A DNA stretch of 64,000 nt from Theobroma cacao (taxonomy: Eukaryota > Streptophyta > Magnoliopsida > Malvales > Malvaceae). A program made the translations under genes and the position numbers. The stretch covers positions 4,956,250 through 5,020,249 of the forward strand of contig NC_030859.1 in assembly GCF_000208745.1 (NCBI RefSeq), in the 5' to 3' direction. The notes beneath the pieces were generated by a model. It was not told the DNA's origin. It made no database searches and saw nothing but the letters and a program-made list of their open reading frames with translations. The stretch's first letter is position 1. Each line of letters starts with the position of its first letter. Below are positions 37,701 through 50,321 of this stretch, in pieces.

Positions 37701-39148
37701 ATGGATTAAAGGGAAAAGGAAATTAGATACTTGGAGAAATACTTGATCTAAATTTATAAGTAGTATTGGAACTTTTCCCAAAAAAAGAAAGGATCATGAT
37801 TCGTGTTTTATTGGATAGCACTCTATAGAATATTGGAGGTGGGATTGATAAGCTTGATGAAATGTGTTACCCTTCTGCCCTTTACAAGAACTTCAAAGAA
37901 CTTTTCAGTAATTCCCCTGAGGCAACAGGGAGCTTTATTATAACTGATGTGCAAGGCAGTGCTAATATCATTTTTGTTGGTTGGTTGTGCCCTTTAGATC
38001 TTGGAAGCTGATCTCTTACAAGTAGCAGCAGTAATGGGGCTTGAAGATGAAATAGATGTCACTGATGACATTGGGATGGCGGATGCAATTTTAGCATCTG
38101 CTTCTGAAATAAAGCAGAATCCATGGATTCGTGGAATAGCAAAGTTCCACAAGTTGCCAATGTTTGTCATTAAGGTATCCTGATAACTATGTTCACAAAA
38201 TATCATGCTAAAAAAACCAATTTCACATTTATTTTCTTTTTCCTGCTACAATCTTTTATGGTGATGTGTAATGTAATCATAAAAGAAAAAAAAAAGAAAC
38301 ATTCTGCTCCTGAAGATGTGTTTAATTGATATAAGTTTGCTTTTCTGGAATTGCAGTCGAATACCATGGCACAAATGGTCAAGGCAGTGCGCATGATTCT
38401 TGAAAGGGAATCATATGGCTCAAGATTAGAACATCCTAACAAAAATTCTTTTGATATTGAGATTGAAGATGATGCACCAAAAAGGAAACCCACCTTGGAA
38501 GAGATTGATGCCTTAGAGGTGCAATATCGTTCCCTTGTTCTATTTGTTCATTAGAGTTCCAATATTTTTCAATTATTCTTGAATACTTGTTGGTGAAAAT
38601 GCATATTTATTGAAATCAGCACTAAACTACTAATGCTAGTGATTATCATTGATAAGTGATACTTCTATCGTAATTTATAGTGATGCTGCAACTTTCTAAT
38701 GCCGGAAAATTTTGAAACGCTGTGCTTGTCATGCTCAATCAAATAATTTCCACTTAAACATCATCCAACTAACTTCCGATCTACTCTTCATGAATTTCTT
38801 GTTAATTGACATCTCTCTTTTTTATTCATATAAATTTTCTTGTAGGAGGTTCGTCTGGCAATCGAGTATATTGTAATTCCTGGTGGTGAACCTGTGGAGC
38901 TTCTCCCTAGACGTTCTGAAATAATTGCCCGCCAACTTGAGCTTGTCAAAAGCTATCAATTGGCTGCAGAAAACTCAGGTACTGAGCTTAATCCCAGGTT
39001 GCAGATTCTTCCCCAGAGATTGAACAAAAAGCTGTCATCTAAATCCCTCCAAAGTACTACAACTGTAGAAAATGAAACTGGCTTGAAGCCTCAAACCGAT
39101 AGCAGTGGAGGAACAAGTGTAACGAGGCTGCCCCTCCTGCCTGAATAA
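34744..39148 (+). CDS. SPD1: Plastid-type P-loop/AAA ATPase, Ycf45/SPD1 family
   Basis: Nine exons: 34744-35211, 35692-35906, 36378-36528, 36637-36828, 37087-37249, 37360-37601, 37998-38174, 38357-38518 and 38846-39148; all GT-AG, frame kept, about 690 residues. The protein resembles algal-plastid Ycf45 and Arabidopsis SEEDLING PLASTID DEVELOPMENT1, needed for plastid differentiation in seedlings; biochemical substrate is unknown. The first 70 residues are rich in Ser, Thr, Ala and Arg and lack acids, like a chloroplast transit peptide. Walker [10 protein letters not shown] is at about 217-225 and Walker B IIIDE at about 292-296, followed by the sensor-like LVGTAHG. The SpoIIIAA-like ATPase core is about 180-400. 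After an acidic and basic linker (about 435-470) comes a C-terminal region with [17 protein letters not shown] and [15 protein letters not shown], resembling a small nucleic-acid-binding module, then a low-complexity tail. The plastid gene has moved to the nucleus in plants, so this is a nuclear version. Confidence 0.9.
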
Positions 39149-39331
39149 TTTGGCAAAAGTCTCCAACTGTAACATATTTCAATCATTGATTGATACATGT
39201 ACCAATATCTCATTGTATAATTACTTTTATCTTTTATATAATGCCATTTATTATCATTTCTTTCTCAATGAAACTGTGAATCATAACCTACTAGTATATA
39301 TTAAAAAATTATTATTTTATTTTAACGGAAC

Positions 39332-39337
39332 AATAAA
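39332..39337 (+). terminator. Candidate polyadenylation signal for the SPD1-like gene
   Basis: AATAAA about 184 bp after the stop. The rest of 39149-39735 is AT-rich spacer between the two genes without further features. Confidence 0.35.
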
Positions 39338-39741
39338 TAAGTTTACTTTAAATAACTTCTTACGAGATTTAAAAAACAATTTTATAAATAGATAATAAAT
39401 GAGTTGGTTCGTGATCATTAACAAACTTAACACATGTATGTGCAAACTTGGCTCTTTTATGAAACAAATCTTAAATTTAATTGAAATTGATCGGTTTATC
39501 TTATTTAATGAACATAAATGAGTTTAACTCGAAATTGGTTATTATTATTTGATGAACATACTGGTTTAGTTACCATAATCTACTAATTTAAATCACAGAT
39601 TAGCTAAAAATATGTTTAAAGCATGAATTGAAACATTATTTTTAGTGGATAAAAAATAAGATTACTTTCAAATTTAAGCTGTTTTTTTGGTAAAAAATTC
39701 CCTTTATTTCAAATACTTCTCTTTTCAAATTCCTTTTACTG

Positions 39742-39863
39742 TGGGCCAGTCCAGACATAGAGGCCCAATCTTCGGCTAACAAGTATTGTACCTTAAGGCC
39801 CATTTCAAGTAAGTACAACACCCACGTAGCCAAAGACATTCACGTGCCTAACTACTAGGGTTT
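39742..39863 (+). promoter_or_regulatory. RZ-1C promoter: three site II elements and a telo-box
   Basis: TGGGCC/GGCCCA site II words at 39742-39747, 39762-39767 and 39797-39802 are followed by a telo-box TAGGGTTT at 39856-39863. A CACGTG core lies at 39841-39846. The site II plus telo-box layout is typical of plant promoters for RNA and ribosome-related genes (family knowledge). Confidence 0.65.
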
Positions 39864-39940
39864 CTCATAAAAATCTCCCAAAATAATTAAAAAAAAAGAA
39901 ATCACAATTTCAGTGCAACCCCAAAGCTAACAGAGGGGAG

Positions 39941-40052
39941 GTAAACCAAAAGAAAAATTTTTTTTCTGGGAAAGTGAAGATTTTCTTCTCAGAAAATAAT
40001 CTAAGGCTTTATTTTTATTAATCTTTTTGCTTTATTTTCTTTAATTTTGCAG
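39941..40052 (+). other. Probable 5' UTR intron of RZ-1C
   Basis: GAG|GTAAAC donor at 39941 and TTTTGCAG acceptor ending at 40052 bracket a T-rich stretch. Splicing would leave a short leader of about 37 bases before the start codon. RNA evidence is needed to be sure. Confidence 0.5.
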
Positions 40053-40080
40053 GTCTTTAAACGAGGAAAAGGGAAATTAT

Positions 40081-40086
40081 ATGTGA
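40081..40086 (+). promoter_or_regulatory. Minimal start-stop uORF (ATG-TGA)
   Basis: An ATG directly followed by TGA lies 3 bases upstream of the main ATG at 40090, in the same frame. Start-stop elements of this type can stall ribosomes and lower translation in plants. Here the close spacing would also permit re-initiation or leaky scanning. Confidence 0.6.
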
Positions 40087-40089
40087 GGG

Positions 40090-43000
40090 ATGGCGGGGAA
40101 GGAAGAGAACCGAATATTTGTAGGAGGATTATCATGGGATGTCACGGAACGACAGCTTGAGCATGCGTTTAGTCGCTTTGGCAAAATCCTTGAATCTCAG
40201 GTATCCTTCTTTTTTTAAAAAATAAAGTGTTTTTTGTTTTGCCTTATGTTTGGTTGCCTTGAAAATTGAAGAGCATTTGGTGAGAAAATAACATGTTTTT
40301 GCAGTTTGTGGGAAAATGGTTTGTTGAATTTGCTGTCATTTAGGTAGGATGTTGTAGTTATTATTTTATAACGGGCTTTTGTCATTCAGAATCATAGTAG
40401 TATAATTTCAAAATTCCAGTTTTGGGTCTACAATTTTGAGTGGTTTTTTGTGTGTTTCTTCTTCTCAAGTAGGTCACTTGCAGTGAATTACTGAATTTGC
40501 GAGTGATCTCTTTGACTGCTGTTTTTGTCTAGTGAAAAAGTAAGTGGCTGTAGTTGTTGCACGTAAAAAGAAAATCAAGAAATTTTGGTTTTGTTCATCT
40601 AATTGTTTAAATGCATGTAAAAAAGTATGCGTGGAATACTCTGTATCTTCTTCTTTTTTTATTTGAATTTCATCTCAGAAGAAACCCTTGTTTGTAATTG
40701 TTTAGGCTTGTATTGTTCTATAGTGGTGTTATATAAACTTGAGCCCTGGATATGTTTTACAAAGCTAAAGATTTTTCACAGTAATGTGTTTCATAAGGAT
40801 ATACCTTTCAAATACTTAACAACGTGTGAGCAGGCAAAAACTCACTCCACTATTTTATCTAGATTTATTTGACTTGAAAACTTTCACTAGCACAAGATTT
40901 TAAAAACCATTTGAACTTTACACTTGTCCTTTTCCAAACTTGGTTATTTGAATATTATTCCTGGATTTAATCCGAAGCATTAAAAAGATTATTTTTTAAA
41001 TAATGAATGGCAAAATACTGGGCCAGATCATTAGGAAGTGAAACCTATATTGAGACACTATTGACATTTGTTTGACAATATCTTGTAATTTTTCTGTGTT
41101 TAAGAATGATATGTTGCCTATTTTTCTGGATGGTGGTTATTATGTCAAATTCTCCATTATACTTTAATCATGCCACCATAACAAGTGTATTATCTATGCC
41201 ATCATAACTGCTTGTATACATCAATGGTCAAACAGCTTATGTGATATTGGGTTATAAATAATATGTTTGGTTTGTTTTTGTTTCTCTTTTCTTCATCATA
41301 TTAATTTTCCTTACTTGTTTCTTGTCTTGTTGAAATGCTGGTAAAAACGTTTTGACATGCTGTGGATGGGTTTTTTAAGAAGTGTTTTTGGTCAGACTGA
41401 CTGCATCAAGTTGTTGAAGTGCATAGTCATCTCTGTTTCTAATGTTCAAGCGCACAGCATTCATTTACATTTAAGGGGAATGGTTCACGGAAGGGAGCTG
41501 AAGTTAAAACTGATTCTTTTAAATTATGTTATGGAGAAAGAGTTTTATTTGGATTAAAGGATCTTTGGCTGAAGCCGCAAGCCATGTTTTTTACTTTATT
41601 TGTGATATTTTCTTTTCTCATGCTTGAAATTTGGTGAGCCTAAAATGATTATTGAGACTGCCTAAAGAAAATTCCTTGTTTCTTAAGTGGCTGCTTTTGC
41701 TAAAGCATCTAAATGAAGATTTCGTGGAGTTGGTCTCTGAAAAATTTACTGCAAGACTAACGTCCTTGTTCATCATGGAAACAAATGAGTAATGATCGGT
41801 GTCAATTTGCCTTCCAAGAGGACCCAGAGGGTTGTCAAGATAAATTTTACTTTTGTAGGGTATATGAAGCACTTGTAGACATTTCTTAGTCGTGAAGTAC
41901 TTGAGGCACCTTACATTATACAAATCTCGTGTGCCTGACCTTTTTAGTTATGGAGTGTCCTTGTGTGCCAACTTTGTCTCTACTCGCTAGCATAAAGTTT
42001 TCTGGGCCATTATTTTTCAAATGATGGCAAAGATGCAAAACAATTGCGTGTATACTCATGCACGATTATGCTGTTTTTCCTGAGGCCAAAGTTATGTGCT
42101 TTTGGATGGGATTGACATCCTTGTTTCTGCTGATGTGGTGAGCCTGAGGTCCAAGATCCAGTTTTTCGGCCTAATTTTGTCAAGGTTTCTCTTTTGATTT
42201 GCTTTGAATTTCTCAATTGATTCAGTTTAGAAATGCAGTCAGTGCTGGATTAGTAGTGAACATGTTCAGGATAAGTTTCACCATTTCCTTTGGAGTATTG
42301 ATGCAGTTGTGTTAATCTTTCCTCTTGTCTAACATTGCAAACTAGTTAAAGTGAATTTCAGATCACTCTAAGACTAATCCATGAATATCCGTATAGTGAA
42401 CTCAAATTTTACTTTTTCATGCTTGGACCATATTCATTGAATCGATTAGCAAACCCCAATTAGTTGTTTTTTGGCTCTTGCCTCTGATGGAAGCCTCAGG
42501 AACTAGAAATTATTTTTAATGTGAGATCCAACCATGTTCGTTTACTAGCACTGCATCTGTATGGAAGATAATAGATTCTGCACTCCTCTGTAGCACTAAG
42601 TTGGGTGCTTATAGCATTGCCGTGACTGCATTATCTCCTTCAGAATTGATAACAAGAGCTTTTTCCAAGTCATCTGCTTGTGCAACCCAAACTGCTGAAG
42701 TTGTAAGATATTGCACTCAGTATATGTGGCCGCCAGCTGAACCAGCTTTTAGATTTCTTATCCTAAGCTGATGGCATGTGGATATGAGAAGTACCCTCTT
42801 TTATGGTAGCTTATGTTTGCAAGTATAATCTAACTTCATCAGGATATGCATGTTTTCAACAAGTCGTGGTTGATGGGCGGGATGATTGTTTCTTGATTTT
42901 GATCAGTTCTGCTACTATGGCCATCTCTGGTAGATCCTTTTTGGTCTCCCTGCTGACTGGATTAGCCAATCCTAGAAGCAGCTAGTTTTTGGGCTTGGTT

Positions 43001-45004
43001 TCCAAATTGAAGAAAACTTTTGATGAGGCCTGATGATGGTGTATCTGCTTCTTGTTTCAATTATAGATTGCAGAAAAACCAGTTGATATGGGAAATTTTT
43101 TGGCTTGGAAAAGATTGATTTTGGCCGAACATGGAAACCTTATTGTCTATTGTTTGTTAACACTTACCAGTGGGAATGTAACCGTCTTTGAAAGAAATAC
43201 TAGCACTGATTACTGGTTTAATCAGGATGTCCAGTTTGTATCATAAAGAGAGGAAGAGAGAAAAAGAAAGAACACCATTTGTTTGACTGTATGGGGATTA
43301 TGATAACGTATCCATAAACTGTTATGTCAGATTCTTTGGGAAATGAGATCAGGTCAGAGTTCTCCTATTTTATCAGATCAGAAAAAGGAAAAATGTGCAG
43401 TATCTTCTGTTTTGTTTTATGAATCTTTGCAATATCAAACACATATCGATGCCTTACTCACTATAACAAGGAGAAAGTAAGTTATGTTTCATTCTTTTTT
43501 TCCCTACTTTTAGTACTATTTGTGCAGACCATGGTTTTGAAGTCCATTTATTTCATTTAAATAGTTGAAGTTGGTTAATTTATACTTTAAATGTATTTTG
43601 TTTTAATGAATATTACAATTTACCAGATAACACCATTGCACCCCCTCACCCCCCCTTTTTTTTTTCCTTTTAAAATTTAATTTGAAGACTGTCTGGTGCT
43701 ATAAGTGATAGAGGCATGATAGTTCATGCACATTATTGACTAGAGCTATGTTCTTCAAATTTATTAAATGTCTCAAGCTGTGTAGCATGATTTCGTCAAA
43801 AGCTTTAAGACTTTTGTTCTACCACTAATAATCTCATCTTTAGAGTATTCTATGCATGTTATTTTCTTCTATCCTTTAGTGTACAATTAAGGCGTGTTAC
43901 TGATTTGTTTCTTCTATGATAAAATGCTAATATATGCTGTGTAGTATACATGTACTCTTTCTTGCTTTACATTTTCTCTGTTGTTTGCCATTAGCTTCTT
44001 GTGTCTGTATCTGTGTAGATCATGTTGGAAAGAGATACAAGACGTCCACGTGGATTTGGATTTATTACATTTGCAGATCGTCGGTCCATGGATGAAGCTA
44101 TCAGGGAGATGCATGGACGAGAGTTTGGAGAACGCATAATCTCAGTGAACAAGGCTCAACCTAAAATGGGTGAAGATCTTGACCATGGCTATAGAGGTTA
44201 CTCATCAAGTGGCAGGGGAGGCTATGCAGGTGGAGACAGGCCTGTAGGACAGGATGAATGCTTCAAATGTGGACGCTTTGGGCATTGGGCCCGAGATTGC
44301 CCCTCAGCTGGCGGTGGTGGCCGAGGTGGGAGTGGTGGCATGTTTTCTTCACGTTCAAGGTATGGAGGGGCTGATGACCGTGGTGATCGCTTCAGAGATC
44401 GTGATCGGTATGTTGATGACCGATATGATGGTGGACGCTATGGAGATAGGGACCGTTTTGACAGCAGAGATGATAGGTATGGAAGCCGCGATCGGTATAT
44501 TGGTGACAGGTATAAGGTTTTACTTGATGTTAATCCAGCATGCCAGTAATTCTCTAGCCATTTTATACATCATCTTTCATTTCTCAGTTTTGTTTTCGTT
44601 TTTTTTTTTGGGTAATCTTATTGCTGTTGGACAAATTTAACATAATCTTTGAAAGATACTTAGTATGATGTTATGACATTATATAAATCCTTATCCATAA
44701 AACCCAAATCCTATTCATGCAGAATCCATATTTGCTTTTCTTAAGACATTCTAATGTCTTCTGTGAACAATGCAGGTATCCCCCTAGTGGAGACCGATTT
44801 GGTGATCGTTATGGTGGTTCAGATCATTTTCCTCAAACTGGTTATGGCAAAGAGAGAGCCTTCCGTGATGTTGCTTCAAGAAGTGGTGATAGGTATGGAA
44901 GTGGAGGGCCAGCACGCAATGATGGAAGAAGCTACAGGAACAGGGGTGGTCCTTATGATCGTCCTGGCAGGGGAGGACGCCCTTCTTCCTTTGACCGCTA
45001 TTAA
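40090..45004 (+). CDS. RZ1C: RNA-binding protein with RRM and CCHC zinc knuckle, RZ-1C type
   Basis: Three coding exons: 40090-40200, 44019-44509 and 44776-45004, giving 276 residues. RRM about residues 7-83 with RNP2 IFVGGL (9-14) and RNP1 RGFGFITF (48-55); then a Gly-rich linker; a CCHC knuckle [14 protein letters not shown] (Cys118, Cys121, His126, Cys131); then a long tail rich in Arg, Asp, Tyr and Gly with DRYG and RDRD repeats. Arabidopsis RZ-1B and RZ-1C bind nascent RNA, contact SR proteins through this tail and control splicing and FLC expression in the nucleus; the same role is inferred. The first intron (40201-44018, 3818 bp) splits the RRM between RNP2 and RNP1. A transcript retaining the last intron would end after 13 extra codons (44549), losing the end of the tail. 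The ATG is chosen because the RRM begins at once. Confidence 0.93.
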
Positions 45005-45561
45005 GTGTTCTCAGTATACTCTTTGAACGTTTAGGTCTGAACTGTACGCTAGGAACTCTTTTTGTCTATCAATCATGTAGGATTGCTTGAACTTCGGTGA
45101 ATGGCAGGATTGACGTATGCAATGTTACTTAATTGGAGAACCTGTTCACTTATTTCTTGCTACATTAATGCATTTCCGTAGTCATCAACATGGAGCAAAA
45201 TGAGTCCATTTGTGGGGTCAAATGAACATCTGAGAGTTTGAAAGCTCCTGGCTAGTTTCCATGTAGTTTCCCCTCATCATGGGGCCACAGCTATACTGGT
45301 CCAAAGCCATTATAAAGAGGGCCAGAAGCCTAGAAGATTTGCTGGAAATTTATGAGTCAATATCAAAATTCAAACGGTTAGGAACAAACCCATTTTGGAT
45401 GCCAATCTATTAATTAGTTTTATAATCATGAAATAGTACTCTCTACCTCCCAACTTTTCAACTTGGAGGATTGAGTGTACACTAAACTACAAAAATGCAC
45501 ACGTGGGGTTCTTTGTGTAAACACATGGACTTTTACATTGCTTGCTGATGAAAATGAGCAC

Positions 45562-45567
45562 AATAAA
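45562..45567 (+). terminator. Candidate polyadenylation signal for RZ-1C
   Basis: AATAAA 558 bp after the stop codon. Confidence 0.35.
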
Positions 45568-48024
45568 AATTGGCGAGCTTGACTTGCTTTCTCTACTTTC
45601 ACTCTTCCTTGATGTATAACATATGTTGCTTTATCCTTTCGGAAAAGCAACCAGTAGAATATGGTTGTTGCCCAAGACTTTGGGCTGTTGACTGTTTAAA
45701 GTAAGAGAAGAAAATGGCGCACTGAGAGTTTTCTTTTCCAAGTAGATGATGCAAGAGGTGCAACAAATACAAATCTGGTCTTTCCTGGCTCCTTACATCA
45801 TGATGATGTGATTTTGTTTATGAGAAACGCTGAAGTGTTGGGGATATAAATAGGATTATTATTCAATTTGTAGGTTTCTCTCGTCTTATATAAGATCTCT
45901 ACTTATTAGACAGCTCGAGTCACCACCCACGTGTTTTGACTCTAGAACCTGTCATCTTTCAAGGTGGTACACATATCCAAAGGTCAAATACCCAAAGTGT
46001 ACAACTCTTGCAATCAAAGTTTCAATAATGAGAACGCAATTCAAACAGATGCTAGGGGTTAGCAGTGAGAACACAACTTTTGAAATGTGCAAGTGGGCAA
46101 ATAACTGTTAACTCCAAGGGCTTGCTTGCTGGTCCTCAATGACGGAGATGTTTGTCTTCGTTTTCTGCTTGTTATTTCCACAGAATATTCAAACAATGTA
46201 TCCCATTATGATTTGTGGGAGAAAAGAATGCAAAGATACCGTTGAGCCACTGGCATTGACCTTCTTAACTAGAAAGGGATATGGGAAAGAATAAAAAGCA
46301 TGCTATGCTTTAGTGCTGATCTATAAATGAGAAAAGTGTGCATTGACTGAATGAACTGATTATATCTCAGTTCCACTAACCTCCACATTTCAGTAAGCTT
46401 GCAGCTATATCCCTTGGAATATTAGCAAGTTGTCTTCGTTTTTGCTATTGAGTTTGAAATTTTGATGATTGTTCAAACCTAATATGATCATTGATATCTT
46501 AGTTTCCATGCATATGAAGTAGAACAAAAGGGATGGTTTTAACTAGAAAGTTTAATTGCAATTTGAGCTGTTCTTCAAGCGAGCACATGCATTAGAATGA
46601 GGGATTGTTTAGTTCAAATCTTTGAATAGTCTTCTGCTTAATTCCTTTGACAGCTAAGCCAAAATAATTTTTTCTCAAGAATCTAAGACCTAACCATTAA
46701 TATGCCGAGCAATACCAGAAGATCATAATCATTGTTTAAGCTCCTAATCAGATTATATCTGAAAAAGAATACTTCATCAAGTCAATTTTAGCATCTTAAC
46801 ATATTAAGAACTATCAGCACTTTCACTTCATTTTTTTTTTCTAAAGAATCTGCACGTTTCTTTAGGCTTTGAAAAGTATTCTCACCATTGAAGCAGGTTC
46901 TGAACATACATTTTCTTCTACCAAATACATATCATGGCATCAAGGCAAAACCCTTAATATTCCCTAGTTGTCAAAGTTCCATTTGGCAATAGGTTTTGCC
47001 ATCCATATCTTTCTCCAGGTCCTTTTCCATAAAGTATATGGAATCAATTAGAAAATTCATATCAAATCTTCTTTTTCTAGAAACAATCATGTTTAAAATA
47101 TGATACGTTATGTCATAAATAATAATAAGATATATATACAGTTTGATTTTAGATCAATGTTTTGAATAAAGAATCGAATTTAAGACGTGCAAATTTACGT
47201 CTCATTTTAAATCACTTTTCTTTTTCTACTTAACGATGTCATGTTCCAAATAATCGTGTACTGTGTATGTTGCAAATAATTCAATTGCTTTGGATTTTTT
47301 GTTCTTGTAAGACAAATATAATTGACTAAAATTGCATGCTCACGACAAATTGGTAGCCTCCCAAAATCCCAGTGGAAGGCTACTTCCAGCAAGATCAAAT
47401 CCATAAAGTCCATTTAAATAAGCAAATTACAATCAACCACATACTAATACATTTGACCAAAGTTTCAGCAAACCCTGAGCATTGACTGGTTTTATATTTG
47501 AAAAATATGATGAGGCTGTAGGCATCCTCAAAGAATCGATACGTGATTATTGTAACTGAACAATACATTTCTAATTGATGGTGATGTTTATAACGAGAAA
47601 AAATTGCCAATTGATAATTGTTTATTCGGTGTTTCTTCGAACTTCTCAGTTTTTCAAGTATATATGATTGAAGTAACTGATAAAAGAGAAACACGTAATG
47701 GTAAAGCTTGGGGTAATTGATTTCAATGAGTAAATTAAGTTCCTGTATACTCATTGAATTTTTTTGAAAAAGAAAATTTATTTTTCATCCATAAATAAAA
47801 AAAAAACCCTTCAAATTTATTGTCGAAACCTGCTTTAATTAAATTTTTTAGATTAAAAAAATGAATTTTATGTGTACAAATATTACACGTCTGTAACGGA
47901 CGATTAACGGAAGGATGAATTTGTCCTAAACGATAAGGATTAATTTTTTTTTATATATATATATAAATATAATCATGAATGAAAATGAAACTTTAGTAAA
48001 ATTTGTAAACAACTGTTTAATTTT

Positions 48025-48105
48025 ATTGGATTTGAATGGTACATGAACCTTCACACTCTAGGTTCGATTACCTATAGAGGTAACATTTGTTAAATAATAA
48101 TAAAA
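48025..48105 (+). repeat. tRNA-derived SINE-like fragment
   Basis: ATGGTACATGA (about 48036-48046) as a weak A-box, then AGGTTCGATTACC (48060-48072) as a B-box, followed within 25 bases by an A/T-rich AATAATAATAAAAAATAAA tail. Layout is that of a decayed SINE head; no duplication seen. Confidence 0.3.
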
Positions 48106-49734
48106 AATAAACTATAGGTTAATCCTAGGAGAATAATTAAGCAGTTTTGCTCTTTTTTTTAAGTAACAAACATTATTTTTTAAGATAATTACCAAGTCAA
48201 ATATTCCAATTAGATCGCTCAAATCATGTTTAATATAAAGTAACATATTTGTAGATTCGATATCCAAGTTTCTAGGCTTTTCAGATTAGTAAACAAATAG
48301 TTGATGCGTCCCAAATAAAAATGAAAAGGATGAATGGGTCAAATAAAATAATATTCTATTATTGATATTATTGACCTAGAAATCAATTATTTGAAGCGTA
48401 AAGGCTTAGGATTTTTTTTTTGTTTAATCCCAAATAATATAAGATTCTCCTACAAACCCCCTCCCCCCTCCTACATTTGCATTACGTGGTATTAGTTGCC
48501 ATCCAACAAAATGCCTTATAAAGAGTTTTTAAATAAAACTGTAACCAAATCATAGTGTTTTCATAATCCTCATTTCATATCTCTCTTTCCCTGAAAATTA
48601 ATTTATAGAACAAAAAGAAGAAGATTTTCATCCAAGGTATATTTTGAACTGGTCAGATGCTACCTCTCTTTTCCATCAGATGATTTTAGATTTTTTACAA
48701 ACACTCTCAGATGTTCACGCAATGCTGAGTCGTTATAAAAAATCACGTGTAAATTGTAAAATATCACGTCAACAAAATAGCAGTATTATATCATCATTTA
48801 AAATTTCATGTCTGTGTTTGATTAACGTCGTATTAACATATCATTGCATCACTAATAAATAATGAAAAATTTTAACACAAATAATAATTAAATTGATATT
48901 ATCAATTTTGAAATGTACATGAACTTAATTTTTACAAATTATTGTACAAAAATTAAATTTATTCTTTTTTGTCCGAATATAGGGATTAATTATATAATTT
49001 AATTAAATAAATTATTAATTAATTTTAAACTTCGTTTAGACGTATTATAAAGGAATGAAAAAGGTTATAATTTTAGGTGACGTGATCCAATTACCTTTTG
49101 TCTGATTTGAAAAATGAAATATTTGAATTTAACTCTTTGAAGAGTAAAATATATATACTTAATTATTGAAACAAATACAACTCAGTCAATAAATTAAGTC
49201 AATATTGATAAACAAAATAAATAATAAATTTATTTTTAATATAAATATTACCCGCTAATCCACAATCCATACGCACATTTCTTGCCACTTGTTAGTATTA
49301 TTGAGATATATTATTATCATTTTCCCCATGTTTCCTCTTATGGTGGAAAAAAAAAAGAAATTATCGAAAACACAAAAGATATTTAATAAATAATAACTTG
49401 CTTAAAGATCAAAGAAGAAAAATGCAAATTGTTATCAAATAGTTATTCAACTGAATAGAAATATATTAAAAGTGTATTGAACTGAATGACATATAATAAA
49501 TGTGTATGACCAATATGTTATAAAATTAATCATGTGATATGCTATATATTAACCTTATCTTAAACTTATAACTCTCAAATGTTGAGTTAATAATCTCGAT
49601 TTATCATATATAAATATTTTCTTTAATAAATTGGTGTATAAAGCTTTATTCAAAGAGAGCTGACTTGGAATTTGATTATCCAAATACAAGAATGTGAGAT
49701 TGTAACAGACTTATATTACTTTATAATTAGTTAG

Positions 49735-49920
49735 GGGATGGGTACAACGTGGGGAACGCGACAGAAATATTCTAGTTCTATCTAGTTTCGGCCATAGTTT
49801 AGAAGTCCGAGCCCATAAAGGCAGGAAGACTGGCCAACCCCTTAGGGAACATGGTCCCCCCTAAGATCTCCATCCATAGGGGCAGATTTTGCCGAGACTT
49901 ACTATTCACCAACAAAATTT
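49735..49920. other. GC-rich island with hairpin, function unknown
   Basis: A GC-rich patch in an AT-rich desert. It includes the inverted repeat CTTAGGG ... CCCTAAG (49841-49865, 11-base loop) and an ATAGGGGCAG word shortly after. It has no open frame of note. It could be the core of an unrecognised transposon, a small RNA precursor or a decayed regulatory element. Confidence 0.3.
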
Positions 49921-50321
49921 CCACTCCTATTGTTATTTAACTTTTGTTTTAAAAAGATGCTTTTTATTGAACTTTCTCGTACATGAACCACAAATTAATA
50001 TACGTATATGAACCACAAATATTTATTAATTTGGTTATATATTTTTAAATAGGGAAAGAGGATATCTTTGACTTTGGTGCATATAAATAAATTTTGAAAA
50101 TAAAATTTAAGTAACTTCAAAAGATATATATGATAGTCGGTGAAAGTTTCATATTTATATACTTAATACTTACCTTATCCGTAATTGATGTGAAATTTTT
50201 GACACAAATTATCTGTTCAATTTAAAAATTAAAAGAAATCGTATTTCACTTTCTATTTCTTCCTATCATATTAGTTCTTTACTTTCATTTAATTTCGATA
50301 CTTTATCCTTTTTTGGAGTAA

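Larger units (their letters stand above)
45600..50320. other. Intergenic spacer, no supported gene
   Basis: From 45600 to about 47060 the composition is moderate but no coding sequence is recognisable. At 47060-50320 it is AT-rich. A 119-codon minus frame (47395-47754) matches nothing I know. Local features are a TATA-like GATATAAATAGG at about 45843, a (TA)n run at 47951-47968, a SINE-like B-box at 48060-48072, a run of C bases near 48460-48470, and a GC-rich island at 49735-49920. Confidence 0.45.

Noticed and set aside
45827..45850. CTGAAGTGTT word resembling the start of miR395
   Set aside because: Matches only about the first ten bases, and no complementary arm for a precursor hairpin was seen nearby.
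47395..47754. 119-codon minus-strand frame
   Set aside because: No recognisable motif, no promoter or splice context, AT-rich composition; long but plausible by chance.
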